Positions 38,770 through 49,204 of a stretch of DNA of 64,000 bases are shown here, piece after piece. The stretch lies in assembly GCA_963714795.1 (NCBI GenBank), contig CAVQPS010000010.1:558001-622000 (forward strand), given 5' to 3'. The notes below the pieces were generated by a model. That model was given only the letters and a program-made list of their open reading frames with translations, was not told where the DNA came from and searched no databases. The DNA comes from DATIXJ01 sp963714795 (lineage in GTDB: Bacteria; Bacteroidota; Ignavibacteria; UBA10030; SZUA-254). Each line of letters starts with the position of its first letter. Within the stretch, counting starts at the first letter, position 1. Both the position numbers and the translations under genes were made by a program.

Positions 38770-39066
38770 CTAATTCAACCAGGTCATTGCTTTTCGTTGA
38801 TCCCCGACAAGCAGCGAACATTCCGATTTTTCCGGCTTAAAGCAAAGCCGAGCGGAGTAGTTCGTAAAAAAACCATCCATCGACAATTCTGAACCCGCCG
38901 GCACAATGAAGTAATATGTTTGCTTATCGACTGTATTCCTGAACATTGCCATTTCATCGGGAGACTGCATCAACGCGAATATTTCTTCGAATTTATTCTG
39001 AATGTCGAAATGCTTTCCATGAAGAATATCGCGATCACCGAGAATAGTTTTATACCATGTATGCAT
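38770..39066 (-). CDS. Conserved small hypothetical protein
   Basis: A 98-aa protein from ATG 39066 (AAAAAGGAATCGTT upstream gives a good ribosome site). Sequence features: MHTWYKTILGDRDILHGKH, EEIFALMQ, MAMFRNTVDKQTYYFIVPAG and a C-terminal LLVGDQRKAM. This pattern resembles a family of short uncharacterised proteins in which a W-Y-K-I-G-D start and a C-terminal LLxGD recur. An upstream start would add 26 unrelated residues. Function unknown. Confidence 0.55.
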   Translation of the reverse strand: MHTWYKTILGDRDILHGKHFDIQNKFEEIFALMQSPDEMAMFRNTVDKQTYYFIVPAGSELSMDGFFTNYSARLCFKPEKSECSLLVGDQRKAMTWLN

Positions 39067-39437
39067 AACGATTCCTTTTTGACGCGTGACGGCATTGTAG
39101 CTGTTGATCTTCAACAAGTATTCGAACGTTGAAGAAGCAGACAACCGGTTTCCCTAAATCATATTTCTGCAATTCTCTCATTTCCTCAAGATACAACTTT
39201 GTCGTTCCGAGAATCAATCATCCAATAGGATGAAATGTGGGTTACTACTTTGAAAAGGAGGCGTATTCGGTCATCGGGGCTGCAACTCTGAAAGGTGTCC
39301 CCCTCTCAAGACATAGCTCCTTTTTCATCCCTTTGGGCGATTGATAAGCCTAAAGAATGTGCTACATTACATACACGATTTTTTTTCGCACTCGCCATTT
39401 ATTCACGGGCAACATCTCAGGCAGGAGTTACTACGGT

Positions 39438-39818
39438 ATGGAAGCACGCAGAAATGATGCAATCGCACCAATCATCATGAGAATCAAAGACATGAGAATG
39501 AGTCTGGACTTCTACACGAAGCCCCTCGGATTTCGATCTTCCGACAAAATAAGTTTCCGGGATGGTGAACTCGTCCATGCCTCCATCGGGTTCGATTCAC
39601 CTCTGCTGATGCTCACACCGGTTGAGCATGTTCGGCCGGCGCAAACGACGGATACTTCGGCGAAGAAGAAACTCGGCGCCGGTGTAGAGCTTTCCATCGG
39701 CATCAACGGATCGAAGAAACTCGATACATTTTTCAAGGAAGTGAAAGCAAAAGGAATTACCGTCATCAACGAACTGCACGCTGTTAAAGTGTTCCGGAAC
39801 CTTTTAACTCCAAATTAA
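39438..39818 (+). pseudogene. Truncated glyoxalase/bleomycin-resistance (VOC) protein
   Basis: A 126-aa open frame from ATG 39438 (AGGAG 11 bp upstream). The N-terminal VOC half is typical: PIIMRIKDMRMSLDFYTKPL, GFRSSDK, then FFKEVKAKGITVINE. The protein then runs into ELHAVKVFRNLLTPN and stops, losing the last strand with the D-P-D-G metal-ligand Glu region expected at this point. No other frame supplies the missing end within 100 bp. Probably a decayed or truncated gene. Confidence 0.6.
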
Positions 39819-39843
39819 GTGATCTTTTTTCCGATTGAACCAT

Positions 39844-40614
39844 ATGCTGAACCTCGTCCTGCTCCTTCTCGTTTTTCATCGTTCGGAAAACAACGCACCT
39901 TCTGTTGCCGTTGCGGACCGTGAATTTGCGTCGTTAAATTACGCCGGTGCATATGCGATATACGATTCCATCCTCACGACCTCAAACGATTCCGCCGTCG
40001 TACTCTGGAAGCTTGCGAGGGTATCGATCTGCGAGGGTGATATCTCGGCGCCTCAGAAGAGACTTGAACTTTATACCGAGGCAAAGAAATTTGCAGAACG
40101 GTCGGTTGAGGCAGACTCGCTCAGTTCGGATGGACACACATGGCTTGCCGCATCGATTGGAAATATTGCAATGTTCGAAGGAGGAAAAACGAAGGTCAAA
40201 CTGTCCCATGCCATAAAACGGGAACTCGATCGGGCATTACAGCTCAATCCCCGGAATGCACTTGCATATTCAATTCTCGGTTCATTTTACAAAGCGCTTG
40301 GCGATGTGAGCTGGATTGAAAAACAATTGGCAAATGTTTTTCTGGGAGGGCTTCCCGACGGTGGTTACGATGAATCGGTGATCGCGTTCAAAAAAGCGAT
40401 CGAGCTTGCCCCGGATGTCATGCGGAATCATCTTGAATTGGGAAAAGTGTATCTTCTGCAGGATAAAGAAAACGATGCAATGGCGGAGTTTCAGCAGACA
40501 TTATCGTTACCGATCATGACCGCCCTGGATTGCCAGAAGCAGCGTTCCACGGTGGAACTGATAGAGGAATTGAAACAGAAACATCCCGATGAATTCGGAG
40601 AAGTAACCTACTGA
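39844..40614 (+). CDS. Secreted TPR-repeat protein
   Basis: A 256-aa protein with a short hydrophobic N-terminus (MLNLVLLLLVF) and TPR-like helix pairs: ALAYSILGSFYKALGDVSW at about 145, YDESVIAFKKAIELAPDVM at about 185, and HLELGKVYLLQDKENDAMAE. The layout resembles the regulator-of-microtubule-dynamics-like TPR family found as a periplasmic protein in Bacteroidota. Protein-protein contacts are the likely role. A possible bidirectional terminator follows at 40622. Confidence 0.7.
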   Translation: MLNLVLLLLVFHRSENNAPSVAVADREFASLNYAGAYAIYDSILTTSNDSAVVLWKLARVSICEGDISAPQKRLELYTEAKKFAERSVEADSLSSDGHTWLAASIGNIAMFEGGKTKVKLSHAIKRELDRALQLNPRNALAYSILGSFYKALGDVSWIEKQLANVFLGGLPDGGYDESVIAFKKAIELAPDVMRNHLELGKVYLLQDKENDAMAEFQQTLSLPIMTALDCQKQRSTVELIEELKQKHPDEFGEVTY

Positions 40615-40621
40615 AAAGAAA

Positions 40622-40651
40622 ATCCCGACCGATAATTAAATCGATCGGGAT
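40622..40651. terminator. Bidirectional terminator-like hairpin between convergent genes
   Basis: ATCCCGACCGAT and ATCGATCGGGAT form a 12-bp stem with one C-A mismatch and a loop of six bases. It is followed by TGTTTCTTTC on the plus side and preceded by A-rich sequence, which is T-rich on the minus strand. It sits between the TPR gene and the T9SS cargo gene. Confidence 0.7.
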
Positions 40652-40671
40652 GTTTCTTTCTTACTTCATTA

Positions 40672-43600
40672 TCATTTTACCAAGATCATCTTCTTTACAG
40701 CATTATAGCTTTGGCCCACCACACCATTCTCATCTGTTATCCCTTCAACGGAGATGCGATAGAAATAAACTCCTGATGAAAGGTGCGAAGCATCAAAGTC
40801 TATTTCCTGGTCTCCTTCACTTATGTCCTCCCTATTCAGGAGCGTAGCCACTTCCTGACCAAGGATGTTGAAGATCTTCAACGTCACTTTTGCTTCCTGA
40901 GGTAACGAGAAGCGGATGGTCGTAGTCGGGTTGAAAGGGTTGGGATAGTTCTGATTCAATACAAATTCTCTGGGTACACTCGGTTGAGACGGATGCGGTA
41001 ATTGATTGAATGCAGGTACTATTCCGGAAGTGTCAACATGTAAGAACGATACATCGGCCACGTCACGAACCCCGGCCAGACGGAAGCCAACGGATCCCGC
41101 GAAGCTCATTGTATCTATGGGACCTGAGAACGCCAGATTGATTTTCCTGATGACATTGAACAGGTCTTCCGGTGTCATGCTCTGCAAAGAAGGAGGCATA
41201 ACGCATTGCATCGAGGCAGTATTATAGGATGACATAAATGTATCAAGAACCGCGGCAATAGCCCGGATGGATTTATTATTGAGTGGATTTGATGTATCAG
41301 ACGTATCGTTATACATGAGATATTTGAAACCAAGAGGAAGCACATACAGGTCGCTTGCGGCAATATTGATTTTAAGCGCAATCGCTTCTGCGAATAATTT
41401 ATTATTGTGCTGAGATGGCTTTAAGGATCTCTGTTGTGTTTTAATAGGTTTTGTATTGGTAAATTTGTCAAGACACCGGGCATTGCCGGTGTGCAAATGA
41501 CCCGGAGATTGATACAATGAATTATAGATATCCGCTGCTTTGCTGAACACAACTGAATGTGCTCCACCCAACCCAACGTATAGTCCTGCCCATGCACGTT
41601 CAATCACATTGATACCGTTCGGCAGCGGGTAAAGAAACGTATTCGAAGCCGTGAGATTAGTTTTATTGTTTCTCGGCACCACCGTATCGTTTCGTGTCGT
41701 ATAAAGTTTTATCATCTGATTCTTTGCTGCTAATGCTACTCCGCTGATAGTGATAACCTCGCTGTCCGCTATTGTTCTCCCGCTGAGCGTCGCTACCTTG
41801 TATTTGTTGTCGTACGTTATATATGGGAACGGCGGATTAACAACAACCATACTGCTATCGACAGGAATGCCAAACTTCAGGACAAGTCCATTCATTCCCA
41901 AGCCGTTATCGAACGGGGAAATTGTAAACGATGAACTGAAATAAACTTTCCAGGGTTTAACCGGGACAGACTTGTGCTTATTCTTCAGGTCAACCGCGAG
42001 CGCCAGACTGTCGGGAGTGAATGTCCTGAAATAACTCGGCAAAAACTTTGTTTCAACATTGCCGAAATTTATCCCTATTCTGTTTTCTTCCGGGCCTAAC
42101 CATACTGAATAAGAATGAGAAGGCAGCGGAGAAGTTTGCGACCAGTGTTCTCGTGTTTCTTCACTCACGGTGTAGCTCCCGGGCCATAAGCTGCTAAATA
42201 TGAAAATGCCTGAATCATTTGTCGTAGTTGCTGCACTACTGTCGCCAGAGAGAAAGACTTGCCAGTTTGCAAGAGGCATATCGCCTGAATCCCGAACTCC
42301 ATTGCCGTTCGCATCATGAAAGACGATTCCCCGAACTGAGCCGGGAACAATTTGGTAAGATCCTATGTCAATGTGGGTAAATGTCGTTTCCGGCAAAAGA
42401 GAAACCCCACGAGCCGACGACTGAGACCACCATCCTTGTGGATAGCTAATGTATACTAAATACGATCCGGGCCAAAGTCCCGAAAATAAATAAGAGCCGC
42501 TGCTATCGCTCATAGTCGTTCCACCACTTTTACCAGTTAAATATACAGTCCACCCGGCAAGCGATGTTTCTCCGGAATCTCGCAAGCCGTTACGATTGGC
42601 ATCATTATAAATTGTGCCCCGAATAGCCGCTGTCTTTGAAATTGTATAATTTCCGAAATCAACCGAATCCCGAATTGTATTGCTGTCAAGTGACAATGAC
42701 CAGGTTTTCGTTGGGGGAAACGATTGCAACCATCCGTCTGGTGGTTGAGTTTCACTAAGGGAATAGTTTCCCGGTTCGAGCGAATCCACTCGATAGTGGC
42801 CGTTGCTGTCTGTAACGACAGAGAAAAATGCACTGAACGGTCCCCAAATATTTACACCCCAGTTTGAGATACCATGCTCGCCACCATCTCGATTGCTGCT
42901 ACGATTTGTGTCATCAAAGACAGTGCCGGCAATCGAAGAAGAATGATTAATATAGTAATTGCCAAAATCGATATTCTGCATTACTCCACCCGATGGAGTC
43001 GTTGTAATTCCCCACGTTGAACCACCGGGATACGATTGTCGCCACCATAATTCATCTGACTCCGAGATGAGATAATTATTGGGGGTATAGATATTAAATG
43101 TGTAATTGCCGAGAGAATCGGTGAGCACGTCCGGGTCAATACCCCACTCGGTGGGCTCAATATGAATATCCCAATTGGGAATCCCCGGTTCGCCTGCGTC
43201 TTTCACGCCATTGTGGTTGAGGTCGTTGAACTTCATGCCCTGGATGACAGTGAGTGAACCGTGAGCGCCGAAATTGAGGCTATCGATTATCGTATCGGGA
43301 GTACTCAGAGAAACATTCCATGTACCGCCCGGAGGAGATGTTTGTGTCCATCCGGTCCGTAAGCTTTCACTTATCGTGTAACTTCCTTGAGGAAGTGGAA
43401 TTTGATAAAAACCAGGAGTGGGATTAATAGCGGAGCCCGAAATCATAGTAAAGATAACCGGGCCATTTATTTTTATTAACCATCCGCTCAATCCTACTTC
43501 ACTCAGTTGAGGTTCCCAGATACCGTTTCCGTTCTCATCCCCGAATGTATAACCGGAGATTGTCCCGCCCTGGTCGAAGATAACCACGTCATCCACAAAC

Positions 43601-44364
43601 CAACCGGGAAAATTGTTAGCCACCGAATCTCCGGTATCAAAGTAAAAGCGAATTTTTATAGTTTGATTGACATACGGAGTAAGGTCGTAAGAAGTGATTT
43701 GCCATCCCAAGCTGTTGCCCGTACGGCCGGCGGTCAGGCTTCCCGGGAAATGAGTCCACGAACTGCCGTTATCTGTCGTTACATCGACCATACAGTAATC
43801 CCATTTTCGCTCTGTGATAAAATTCTCATAAAATACGAGTTTGACCGAACCGATTGCTCCTGAAAGATTTACTGACGGGGAAATAAGCGCAGTGTTAACT
43901 CTATGTCCTGTATTGTAGTTTCCGGAATCTTCAATTCCGCACCACCAGCTATGAGTCGGCGAGCTTGCATCACGTGTCGTTTGATGCCAGATGTCGGCAG
44001 AGCCGCCGTACGTTGCTGTTGTCCAGCCATTCGTTCCGTTTTCCATATTGTCGTACAGAAAAATGGTCGAGCTTGTTTGCATGCTTTTATTAATCTTAAT
44101 GCCGAAGTCAGAGTGTGCCGTACCAAAGGTTGTTCCGTTCATTTTATTGAATGCAACACGACTTTGGTACACTCGTAATTGCTCTGCCGCTTTTATTAAA
44201 CGTTCCTGAAGTGCGAAATTCTTGTGCACCTGGGGTTGTGCAGTGTATGCAATCTGTGGAAGCGTTAAGAAAACGACAATCACTGCTAACACCATACTAT
44301 CGAATAAAATTTTTAGCCTTCCCAACCCTGGAAAGCTTCGTTGTAAGTCATATATTTGTTTCAC
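40672..44364 (-). CDS. T9SS cargo protein with MAM-like and SdrD-B repeat domains
   Basis: A 1230-aa secreted protein. A GTG start (44364) with AGGAGA about 6 bp upstream; signal helix at 24-42 (VLAVIVVFLTLPQIAYTAQ). Residues about 100-290 resemble a MAM/immune-inhibitor-A type domain (FLYDNMENGTNGWT, SPTHSWWCGIEDSGNYNTG, GWFVDDVVIF). Six SdrD-B-type units follow (ISGYTFGDENGNGIW, VIQGMKFNDLNHNGVKDAGEPG and later copies). Then come a conserved C-terminal module shared with the gene at 49205 (LFAEAIALKINIAAS, LNNKSIRAIAAVLDTFMSS) and a type-A sorting domain (FVLNQNYPNPFNPTTTIRF). Probably a surface-anchored structural protein. Confidence 0.88.
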   Translation of the reverse strand: MKQIYDLQRSFPGLGRLKILFDSMVLAVIVVFLTLPQIAYTAQPQVHKNFALQERLIKAAEQLRVYQSRVAFNKMNGTTFGTAHSDFGIKINKSMQTSSTIFLYDNMENGTNGWTTATYGGSADIWHQTTRDASSPTHSWWCGIEDSGNYNTGHRVNTALISPSVNLSGAIGSVKLVFYENFITERKWDYCMVDVTTDNGSSWTHFPGSLTAGRTGNSLGWQITSYDLTPYVNQTIKIRFYFDTGDSVANNFPGWFVDDVVIFDQGGTISGYTFGDENGNGIWEPQLSEVGLSGWLIKINGPVIFTMISGSAINPTPGFYQIPLPQGSYTISESLRTGWTQTSPPGGTWNVSLSTPDTIIDSLNFGAHGSLTVIQGMKFNDLNHNGVKDAGEPGIPNWDIHIEPTEWGIDPDVLTDSLGNYTFNIYTPNNYLISESDELWWRQSYPGGSTWGITTTPSGGVMQNIDFGNYYINHSSSIAGTVFDDTNRSSNRDGGEHGISNWGVNIWGPFSAFFSVVTDSNGHYRVDSLEPGNYSLSETQPPDGWLQSFPPTKTWSLSLDSNTIRDSVDFGNYTISKTAAIRGTIYNDANRNGLRDSGETSLAGWTVYLTGKSGGTTMSDSSGSYLFSGLWPGSYLVYISYPQGWWSQSSARGVSLLPETTFTHIDIGSYQIVPGSVRGIVFHDANGNGVRDSGDMPLANWQVFLSGDSSAATTTNDSGIFIFSSLWPGSYTVSEETREHWSQTSPLPSHSYSVWLGPEENRIGINFGNVETKFLPSYFRTFTPDSLALAVDLKNKHKSVPVKPWKVYFSSSFTISPFDNGLGMNGLVLKFGIPVDSSMVVVNPPFPYITYDNKYKVATLSGRTIADSEVITISGVALAAKNQMIKLYTTRNDTVVPRNNKTNLTASNTFLYPLPNGINVIERAWAGLYVGLGGAHSVVFSKAADIYNSLYQSPGHLHTGNARCLDKFTNTKPIKTQQRSLKPSQHNNKLFAEAIALKINIAASDLYVLPLGFKYLMYNDTSDTSNPLNNKSIRAIAAVLDTFMSSYNTASMQCVMPPSLQSMTPEDLFNVIRKINLAFSGPIDTMSFAGSVGFRLAGVRDVADVSFLHVDTSGIVPAFNQLPHPSQPSVPREFVLNQNYPNPFNPTTTIRFSLPQEAKVTLKIFNILGQEVATLLNREDISEGDQEIDFDASHLSSGVYFYRISVEGITDENGVVGQSYNAVKKMILVK

Positions 44365-44428
44365 GGTATTTCTCCTTCAATTATTTTGTTAACAACCCCG
44401 CAAAAAATGGGATTACGTTATTCTACTT

Positions 44429-47400
44429 TTATTTGATCAAAATCATCTTCTTCACATCGGAAAACGTTCCGGCATTCAACCGGATGAAGTATAATCCGCT
44501 GGGTAAATTACTTGCATTGAACTCCACTGACTTACTCCCTGCCTGCTGTAACTCATCGACGAGTTTCGTTACTTCTCTTCCCAACACATCATACACCGTC
44601 AGGCGCACATAAGAATCTTTCGGAAGATCATACCGAATAATCGTGGTAGGATTAAACGGATTGGGATAATTCTGTTCAAGGGCAAACGACTTTGGAATTA
44701 TGTTTGCCGTTTCTTTGTCCCCTGGTGCTGCTGGCGGTAGTTCGTTGGTCGGCACAATTCTGATACGTTTTGATGCACTCACCGCACTTGTTGAAGATGC
44801 AAGAATCAGTTTCCCATCCTGATTTACTTTCACCCAGTAACCTCTTCCCGGCTGAATGCTGTCACTTGTAGAATATCCCTTTGCATATGCAAAAAAAGTT
44901 GAAGTCTCAATACCACCCGGGTCCGAAGTGATTCTCGAAACAGCGATTGGCATTGACAGGGAGCCAATCATATTCCATCCTTCACGGACATCCACTGTAT
45001 CCTGTGCCAGGATATCTCCATTCATTGAAACGTATTGATTATTGCTCAACTTGATCCAGTAACCGAGTCCATTTACAAGTGTATCTTTGATGACATATGA
45101 ACCTTCATAGAAGAATGCGTTAGAGCCAGCAAAAGGAAAGAGAGCCGACTTACGATAATCTTGAACTGTTAATGGTACCGACACCATATTCCATCCGATA
45201 TTCATGGAGTAAATAAATACATCGGGTATGGTTACGATTTCGTTTGAATATTCACTTTCAAAACCAGCACTGTCGACTTCCGTAAGGCGAAAGTGATATG
45301 TATAGCCATTCATGAGTCCATGGATGATCTTCGTCGTATCTGAAATTCCCCCCGTCGTTGAATCAATGAGAGTAATCGGGCGAGACACGGTATCTCCATA
45401 AATGCGATACCGCATGAAATCGGCGTGGTTGTCTTTGTGCCAATTTAACAAGACCTGTCCGTTGCCCGGAATCGCACTGACATTGGGCTGAAATAGACCC
45501 GGAATAGCAGCAGGTTCGTTCGAATAATCATTTTCAACGCCTGCACTGTCGACTGCTACGATACGAAAGTGATATGTAATGCCTTTGGCAAGTTCATTCA
45601 AAATCTTTGTCGTGTCGGTTACCCCGCCGATCGTCGAATCGAGCAGAGTGATCGGGTGCAGCAAGGTATCTCCGTAGATGCGATAGCGCAGGAAGTCAGT
45701 TCGATCATCCTTGCCCCAATGCAACATAATTTCATGAATTCCGGAAATTGCAGTGAGATACATCGGCGGACCCGATGTCGTATTAACTTCATTTGAATAG
45801 TCATTCTCAAAGCCGGTGTTGTCCAATGCCGTGATCCGGAAGTAATACTTCTTACCGTCCACAAGCCCTGTGACAACTTTTGTTGTATCGGTTACACCTC
45901 CCGTTGTCAAATAGACTGGAATCGTCGGGTGAGGCACCGTATCGGCATAAACACGATAGCGCATGAAATCAGGATGATGGTCTCTGGTCCAGTTCAACAT
46001 TATTATTCCGTTTCCGGGAACTGAGGCAAGTTTCCGCGATGAGGGCTTGCCTGATACCGACATAGGTCGCATCACCAGAGCGTTAGTATTGCTCAGGTCA
46101 ATGACATTTTTGCCTGCCGCAGTGCTGGGAGAAGTGCCAAATGCAGCAAGATTGATTGCCGAGCAACTTGCCACCTGCGACAAAGGCCATCTCCACACGC
46201 CGGCACCGGTAGTTCCTGCAAAAAGAGTTCCCGAGACCGACGAATCCGGAGAAACCGCAAGAGCATGAACACAGTTGCTCTTCAATCCGGAATTGATAGT
46301 GGTCCAGCTTGCACCGTTATCGGTCGAAAGAAATATTCCGCCGCTCGTTCCTGCAAAGAGGTCCATGCCGCCTGCCCCGTTAGGAAAGACTGCAAGCGAA
46401 TAGAAGGGTATGAATCCTGAAATGACATTGGTCCAGCTTGTGCCGTTATCTGTGGAACGAAAAAGACCTTCATCATCCCACACATTGCGGTATTCCAATC
46501 CGGCAAATAAATACGAACCATAAGCAGCAACACAGTGGATTTGATGTACACCTGTCATCCCTCCGCGAATATTAACCCAATTTGCTCCATTGTCGGTGGA
46601 AAGCCAAGCCGCGTTCTTATAGTAGGCAACGACCTTTGCACCGCTGATTGCAAAACCCCATGCGGATGTCATACAATTGGTGTCACGCGTCCAGCTTGTG
46701 CCGTAATCCGTGGATTGGTAGATGCCCTTACCACCGGCAAAGATGGTAGTGCCCACTCCACTGGTTGAGGGTGAAACGGCAAATGCCTCTATGCACTTTG
46801 TCGGACCTCCTTTACACGGCTTGATACCGCCGGGGCAGCCGGGGATAAACCAGCTTAAGCCGCTATCAGTGGAATAATAGATTCCGTTACTATATGTTCC
46901 GGCAAGAAGATTCGTGTCGGATCCTACACCAGATGGAATTCCGGAAATACAAGTCACTGGGTAGTTCAATCCCGAATCGGAAACAGTCCAACTCTTGCCG
47001 CTGTCGATCGAACGATAAAGTCCTCCGCCGGTCATCCCGTCGTAACTACTCACGGCAAAAACATTCATGCCAGAACCTCCGTTGGGGTGGGAAAAAGTAA
47101 AAGAGTTGATATACCAATTCGTCAGACCAGGTTGCACTGCAGTCCAGCTTGTATCCTTGTTGATCATTTCCGACAAGGGAAGTCTCCACACACCGCTGGC
47201 GGCAGTCCCTGCAAATAGATTCGTCGCGCCTGTTCCCCCAGGAGAAGAGAGAGCCAAAGCATTCACATGATTACCCAACAATCCTGAATTTAGTGCGGTC
47301 CAGCTCGCACCGTAATCGGTGGAAAGACACACCCCACCATAAGTGGCTGTAAAAAAATATGTGCCACCTGTTCCGTTGTTGGCCACGATGATAGGACTAC

Positions 47401-49069
47401 AATAACCGCCCGCCATGCTGGTAGCAGTCCAACTTGTACCGTTGTCAGTGGAACGAAAGATACCATTGTCATTTGTACATGCAAAAAGATTAGTTCCCCC
47501 TTTCCCATTGGGACAGACGACAAGGGAACTGACATCAGTGCTCGTCAAACCGGAATCGATGGCAGTCCAGCTTGTACCGTTATTGGTCGATCGAAATACA
47601 CCGCCAGCCAAAGGCCCCGCATTCCTAGCTCCGGCAAAAAGATTTATCAACCCCGATGAGTCAGGGGAAGAGAAGGCAACAGCAGAGATAGAAGTATTTG
47701 TTACCCCTGAATTGACGGTAGTCCAGCTTGCGCCATTGTCTGTCGATCGAAAGACGCCGCTATCCACTCCGGCAAAGATAGTTCCGGAGCTGTCAGGACT
47801 GAGTGCAAAAGACACATTACCGTTTCCCAACCCGTATCCAGTCCAACTTGTGCCGTCATCGGTAGAACGACCAACTCCTCCACTGCTCGTCCCCACAAGG
47901 AGTGTAAAACCGGTTGTCCCGCCACTGGCAGGAGAGACGAGAAAAGAATTGAAATTTGTTCCTTCAAATCCAGATGTAGTCCAAGTTGTTCCATTGTCGG
48001 TAGATCGGAACAATCCCCCCGTCTCAAGTCCGGCAAAGAGACTGGTGGGAGAAGAGGCAACTGCTGAGACACCGGTGTTTGGCAGAGCAGATGATATCCA
48101 ACTTGTGCCGTTGTCGGTAGAACGAAAAATTCCGTTCCCCGTCCCGGCAATGATACTGTAATTTCCTGACCCGTCACCAACCGGAGAAACGGCCAGAGCA
48201 TTGACATTTCCCGTCAATCCTGAATTGACGGCAGTCCAGCTCGTTCCGTTGTCGGTAGAAAGAAAAACTCCACCGCTTGTTCCGGCAAAAAGGTTCGTGG
48301 CGCCTGTCCCGCCGCTAGCGGGAGAGACTGCGAATGACGAGACAGAATAGCCCGTCAAGCCAGTACTTACATTAGACCAGTTCGAACCATTGTCAGTCGA
48401 GAGAAAGACATTCCCTTCGCCGGTACCTGCAAAGATATTCATCCCGCCCGCCCCGTTTGGAGACGCCGCCAAAGCATATACATCGAAGTCCGTCAATCCT
48501 GATTTGACGCGAGTCCAGTTTGTGCCATAGTTGGTGGAGCGAAAAACTCCCGCGCTGGGAGTCCCGGCAAAAATCGTCGTGCCGCTCACGACAAGCGCAC
48601 GGATATTAAGGTCTGTCAATCCGGAGCTAACGTCATTCCAGCTTGAACCATTATCGGTAGAACGATATATCCCATCATAGCTATATCCGATTCCAGCAAA
48701 GACCATAGTATCAATGACTGCAAAAGCATTGGCAACACCTACCTTCAACGATATCCATGTCATTCCGTTATCGGTAGAAAGCAGTAAAGTGTAGCCCCCA
48801 GCAATCACACTCGCACCGGAGAAAATAAGAGAATAGACAGGGGTGTAGTTCGGCTGTGCCAGATTCACCGAAGTCCAGCTTATACCGTTGTCATTGGAAC
48901 GAAAAATTCCTGTTCCTGTACCGGCAAAGAGGTTCGTACCGTTCACTCCAAAACAATAAACTGTGCCACCACTGGGTCCGTGGGTTTGCACCCACTGAGC
49001 GATCGATGTGGCTGGAGAAAATAATACAGCCACGATTAAGATTGCAAATATTTTGCAGATGTTTTTCAT
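44429..49069 (-). CDS. T9SS cargo protein of BNR/YCF48-like repeats with FN3 units
   Basis: A 1546-aa secreted protein. The signal peptide is MKNICKIFAILIVAVLFSPATSIAQ. AAAGGAG favours the second of two adjacent ATGs (49069). The bulk is about twenty units of FAGT..GVFRSTDNGTSWT, the YCF48/BNR beta-propeller pattern, which implies one or more large propellers. Three FN3-like units with ITALDNTGFENDYSNEV endings follow, then a GWNMIGSLSMP domain and the sorting domain (FALEQNYPNPFNPTTIIRYD...VKKMILIK). Sialidase activity is unlikely, since catalytic residues of sialidases are not apparent. It sits between two paralogous cargo genes on the same strand. Confidence 0.88.
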   Translation of the reverse strand: MKNICKIFAILIVAVLFSPATSIAQWVQTHGPSGGTVYCFGVNGTNLFAGTGTGIFRSNDNGISWTSVNLAQPNYTPVYSLIFSGASVIAGGYTLLLSTDNGMTWISLKVGVANAFAVIDTMVFAGIGYSYDGIYRSTDNGSSWNDVSSGLTDLNIRALVVSGTTIFAGTPSAGVFRSTNYGTNWTRVKSGLTDFDVYALAASPNGAGGMNIFAGTGEGNVFLSTDNGSNWSNVSTGLTGYSVSSFAVSPASGGTGATNLFAGTSGGVFLSTDNGTSWTAVNSGLTGNVNALAVSPVGDGSGNYSIIAGTGNGIFRSTDNGTSWISSALPNTGVSAVASSPTSLFAGLETGGLFRSTDNGTTWTTSGFEGTNFNSFLVSPASGGTTGFTLLVGTSSGGVGRSTDDGTSWTGYGLGNGNVSFALSPDSSGTIFAGVDSGVFRSTDNGASWTTVNSGVTNTSISAVAFSSPDSSGLINLFAGARNAGPLAGGVFRSTNNGTSWTAIDSGLTSTDVSSLVVCPNGKGGTNLFACTNDNGIFRSTDNGTSWTATSMAGGYCSPIIVANNGTGGTYFFTATYGGVCLSTDYGASWTALNSGLLGNHVNALALSSPGGTGATNLFAGTAASGVWRLPLSEMINKDTSWTAVQPGLTNWYINSFTFSHPNGGSGMNVFAVSSYDGMTGGGLYRSIDSGKSWTVSDSGLNYPVTCISGIPSGVGSDTNLLAGTYSNGIYYSTDSGLSWFIPGCPGGIKPCKGGPTKCIEAFAVSPSTSGVGTTIFAGGKGIYQSTDYGTSWTRDTNCMTSAWGFAISGAKVVAYYKNAAWLSTDNGANWVNIRGGMTGVHQIHCVAAYGSYLFAGLEYRNVWDDEGLFRSTDNGTSWTNVISGFIPFYSLAVFPNGAGGMDLFAGTSGGIFLSTDNGASWTTINSGLKSNCVHALAVSPDSSVSGTLFAGTTGAGVWRWPLSQVASCSAINLAAFGTSPSTAAGKNVIDLSNTNALVMRPMSVSGKPSSRKLASVPGNGIIMLNWTRDHHPDFMRYRVYADTVPHPTIPVYLTTGGVTDTTKVVTGLVDGKKYYFRITALDNTGFENDYSNEVNTTSGPPMYLTAISGIHEIMLHWGKDDRTDFLRYRIYGDTLLHPITLLDSTIGGVTDTTKILNELAKGITYHFRIVAVDSAGVENDYSNEPAAIPGLFQPNVSAIPGNGQVLLNWHKDNHADFMRYRIYGDTVSRPITLIDSTTGGISDTTKIIHGLMNGYTYHFRLTEVDSAGFESEYSNEIVTIPDVFIYSMNIGWNMVSVPLTVQDYRKSALFPFAGSNAFFYEGSYVIKDTLVNGLGYWIKLSNNQYVSMNGDILAQDTVDVREGWNMIGSLSMPIAVSRITSDPGGIETSTFFAYAKGYSTSDSIQPGRGYWVKVNQDGKLILASSTSAVSASKRIRIVPTNELPPAAPGDKETANIIPKSFALEQNYPNPFNPTTIIRYDLPKDSYVRLTVYDVLGREVTKLVDELQQAGSKSVEFNASNLPSGLYFIRLNAGTFSDVKKMILIK

Positions 49070-49204
49070 CATGAACTCCTTTCTCGGAAATTCACGAGAC
49101 TCTCGCGGGAAAGAAAGTACAACCAAACTCGACGCGGGACCGCGTGATTATCTTTCTTCACTATAAACTGTGTTGGGCTTTTGAAGTCCCTTCCTCATTA
49201 TTTC

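Noticed and set aside
39295..39480. A 61-codon frame across the start of the truncated VOC gene
   Set aside because: It overlaps a better frame with an AGGAG ribosome site at 39422 and has no recognisable motif.
40672..44364. The MAM-like N-terminal domain as an active protease (immune inhibitor A)
   Set aside because: Only the non-catalytic beta-sandwich part is present; there is no HExxH zinc motif.
44429..49069. Calling the BNR-repeat protein a sialidase
   Set aside because: Only the beta-propeller repeat pattern (STDNGTSWT) is shared; I cannot find the catalytic Arg triad or Asp-box spacing of a real sialidase.
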